Below are positions 38,188-39,389 of a stretch of 39,389 nucleotides of DNA, piece after piece (position 1 is the stretch's first letter; each line of letters starts with the position of its first letter). The position numbers and the translations under genes are program-made. The stretch is from a virus: positions 1 to 39,389 of the IMG/VR virus record IMGVR_UViG_3300044714_000054; one strand, given 5' to 3'. The notes below the pieces were generated by a model, which saw only the letters and a list, made by a program, of their open reading frames with translations, did not search any database and had not been told where the DNA came from.

Positions 38188-38263
38188 GGGGCAAACCTCC
38201 GTAGTGCTGCCTGGTCGGTTGTGCCCGCACCGCGCATCGCGCGTCGGCCGGGGAAACGGCGGG

Positions 38264-38878
38264 TTACGTCGCGCGACCCGCCTTGCGCCTGATCAGAGCG
38301 TCGAAGCCGCCCTGATCACCGGCCCCGCCATTGGCGAGCCGCGATCCGGCACCGAGATCGGCTCTGCGGACGCCGCGAGCCTGAGCGTCGCGCTCTAGGG
38401 CTTCGCGGAGCTGCTGCGCCTCGCGCGTCAGCCGCTCTTTCGTGTCCGCGTGTAGGTACTTCGCAAATTCGGGGATACCCTCGGCAGCGGCGACGTCCAT
38501 CGCGAGTTTCTCGCGCCGCAGCTCGGTCAGCTCTTGCTCGGCCTTCGTGCGCGCCTCGCGCTCGCGCTCGATCTCCGTCTTGTTCGCGTTGTCGATCTCC
38601 GCGAGCTTGGCTTCGGCGGCTTTCAGCCGGGCCTCGGCGTCGCGGCGCTCGCCGCGCTCGGTCCGGAGCATCGAACGCACGGCGTCGGGGTTGCGCGCCT
38701 CGGCGATCAGTACGCGCTCGGTGGGCGAGAACTCTTCGTCACCGGGCACCGGCGCCGGGGGACGCGTGTCCGGCGCCGGTGCCCCACTAGCCGGGGGTGC
38801 GGTCGATGCGGGTCCGGCCGGTGGTTGAGAGCCACTCGGGGGGGACGGGGGAGAGGTCGAGGTCGCGTCTTCGGTCAC
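38264..38878 (-). CDS. Scaffolding protein
   Basis: 204 residues from GTG 38878. Pro/Ser-rich start, then a long coiled-coil (RTERGERRDAEARLKAAEAK, IEREREARTKAEQELTELRR, LTREAQQLREALERDAQARG). Gly-rich C-terminus with basic end (LIRRKAGRAT). Highly charged coiled-coil proteins of this size next to the capsid are the usual scaffold, guiding prohead assembly and then leaving or being cut. The GTG overlaps the portal stop (TAGTG). Confidence 0.85.
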   Translation of the reverse strand: MTEDATSTSPPSPPSGSQPPAGPASTAPPASGAPAPDTRPPAPVPGDEEFSPTERVLIAEARNPDAVRSMLRTERGERRDAEARLKAAEAKLAEIDNANKTEIEREREARTKAEQELTELRREKLAMDVAAAEGIPEFAKYLHADTKERLTREAQQLREALERDAQARGVRRADLGAGSRLANGGAGDQGGFDALIRRKAGRAT

Positions 38879-39389
38879 TAGTCAGTCGGCGCCGAAGGTA
38901 TCGACAGCCCGGACGTGACCTCGGGCGCCGTGGGCGCCGCTGCCGCCGCTTCGTCGGCGAGCTGAGACCAGCGCTCGATCTCTTGCGGGCTCGCCCCGTA
39001 GCGCGCCCAGAGAGCCTCTCGGGGGACGCCTAGCGTCGACATCTTCAGCAGCGCGTCGACGAGCTGCGCTTCGGTCCGGCGCTCGGGGTCGGTCCAGATC
39101 GTCTCGGCGTCGCGGATCGCCGCTTTCTCGGTCTCGCCGACCGCGAGGAACGAGAGCCGGATCGACTCTTCCCACGGCTCGCCGTACCACCGATGTTTGC
39201 GCTTGACCTTCGAGACGAGCCCCGATTCCGACGCGCGGAGCGAGTCGCCAGACGGGTACTGACCGAGCCCGGCCGTCAGGTAGTGCGGCGGCGTGCGGGT
39301 CTGCGCGGCGATGTGCTGCACGATCATTTCGATCTGTTTGACGTAGCCGAGCCCCTCGTGCGCGCCCAGCTCGCCGAACTTCGCGTCGT
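38878..39389 (-). CDS. Portal protein (C-terminal part, SPP1-type), cut by window edge
   Basis: About 169 residues of the portal C-terminus are visible. The pattern IVQHIAAQTRTPPHYLTAGL, PSGDSLRASESGLVSKVKRK, HRWYGEPWEESIRLSFLAVG and DAETIWTDPERR fits the SPP1-like portal family, where the crown and stem helices follow. Portals are the DNA entry ring that binds the terminase. The missing N-terminal part (perhaps 300-350 residues) would run past position 39389 towards terL if the molecule is circular. Ends at TAG 38880-38878. Confidence 0.88.
   Translation of the reverse strand, partial: DAKFGELGAHEGLGYVKQIEMIVQHIAAQTRTPPHYLTAGLGQYPSGDSLRASESGLVSKVKRKHRWYGEPWEESIRLSFLAVGETEKAAIRDAETIWTDPERRTEAQLVDALLKMSTLGVPREALWARYGASPQEIERWSQLADEAAAAAPTAPEVTSGLSIPSAPTD

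Overview
The window reads as most of a temperate, contractile-tailed (myovirus-type) bacteriophage genome of about 40 kb from a very GC-rich host. Heavy use of GTG/TTG starts, strong G/C third-position bias and protein types common in actinophages point to an Actinomycetota host. Gly-Pro-rich collagen-like proteins hint at a Thermoleophilia-like lineage, but that is inference. No host housekeeping genes or tRNAs were seen. The large terminase runs off the left edge and the portal runs off the right edge, both on the minus strand. If the molecule is circular, the canonical order terS-terL-portal-scaffold-capsid is restored, with roughly 1-1.5 kb missing between the ends.

Layout. (1) 1-3065, minus: terL (partial), terS, HNH nuclease, a small basic protein and a PKD-domain protein. 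(2) 3066-3418: divergent control region with a candidate structured leader RNA. (3) 3419-6342, plus: an operon of eight small accessory genes ending in an AlpA-type HTH gene and a clear intrinsic terminator; most genes carry the same C-rich/GAAAGGA/C-rich start-site module, several with a perfect hairpin just upstream. (4) 6521-7387, minus: a 30-residue membrane peptide and a secreted collagen-like protein, probably cargo. (5) 7615-11239, minus: a chain of tightly overlapping small genes, many with Cys-pair zinc ribbons. (6) 11240-12899: control region, a 48-bp dyad that looks like attP, and a large serine integrase on plus. (7) 12780-19620, minus: early/recombination operon with RusA resolvase, a zinc-ribbon/XRE regulator, a primase-like zinc protein, an SSB-like protein, a Rad52/ERF-like annealing candidate, an RlpA-like secreted protein and an XRE regulator. 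(8) 19621-20246: control region and a divergently transcribed HTH repressor candidate whose mRNA appears leaderless. (9) 20196-39389, minus: lysis (two endolysins and holin-like proteins), tail fibres, baseplate, hub, tape measure, tail chaperones, tube, sheath, head-tail joining, capsid, scaffold and portal.

How it works together. The serine integrase would recombine attP with a host site; the predicted crossover lies inside the integrase promoter. The HTH protein at 19911 and the XRE protein at 19165 are the natural candidates for the lysogeny/lysis switch. The long minus operons supply recombination and then virion and lysis functions. The annealing, SSB-like and RusA proteins occur without a recognisable polymerase or helicase, which suggests use of the host replisome. 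The portal, HNH, TerS and TerL would package DNA; HNH beside TerS favours cos-type packaging (inference).
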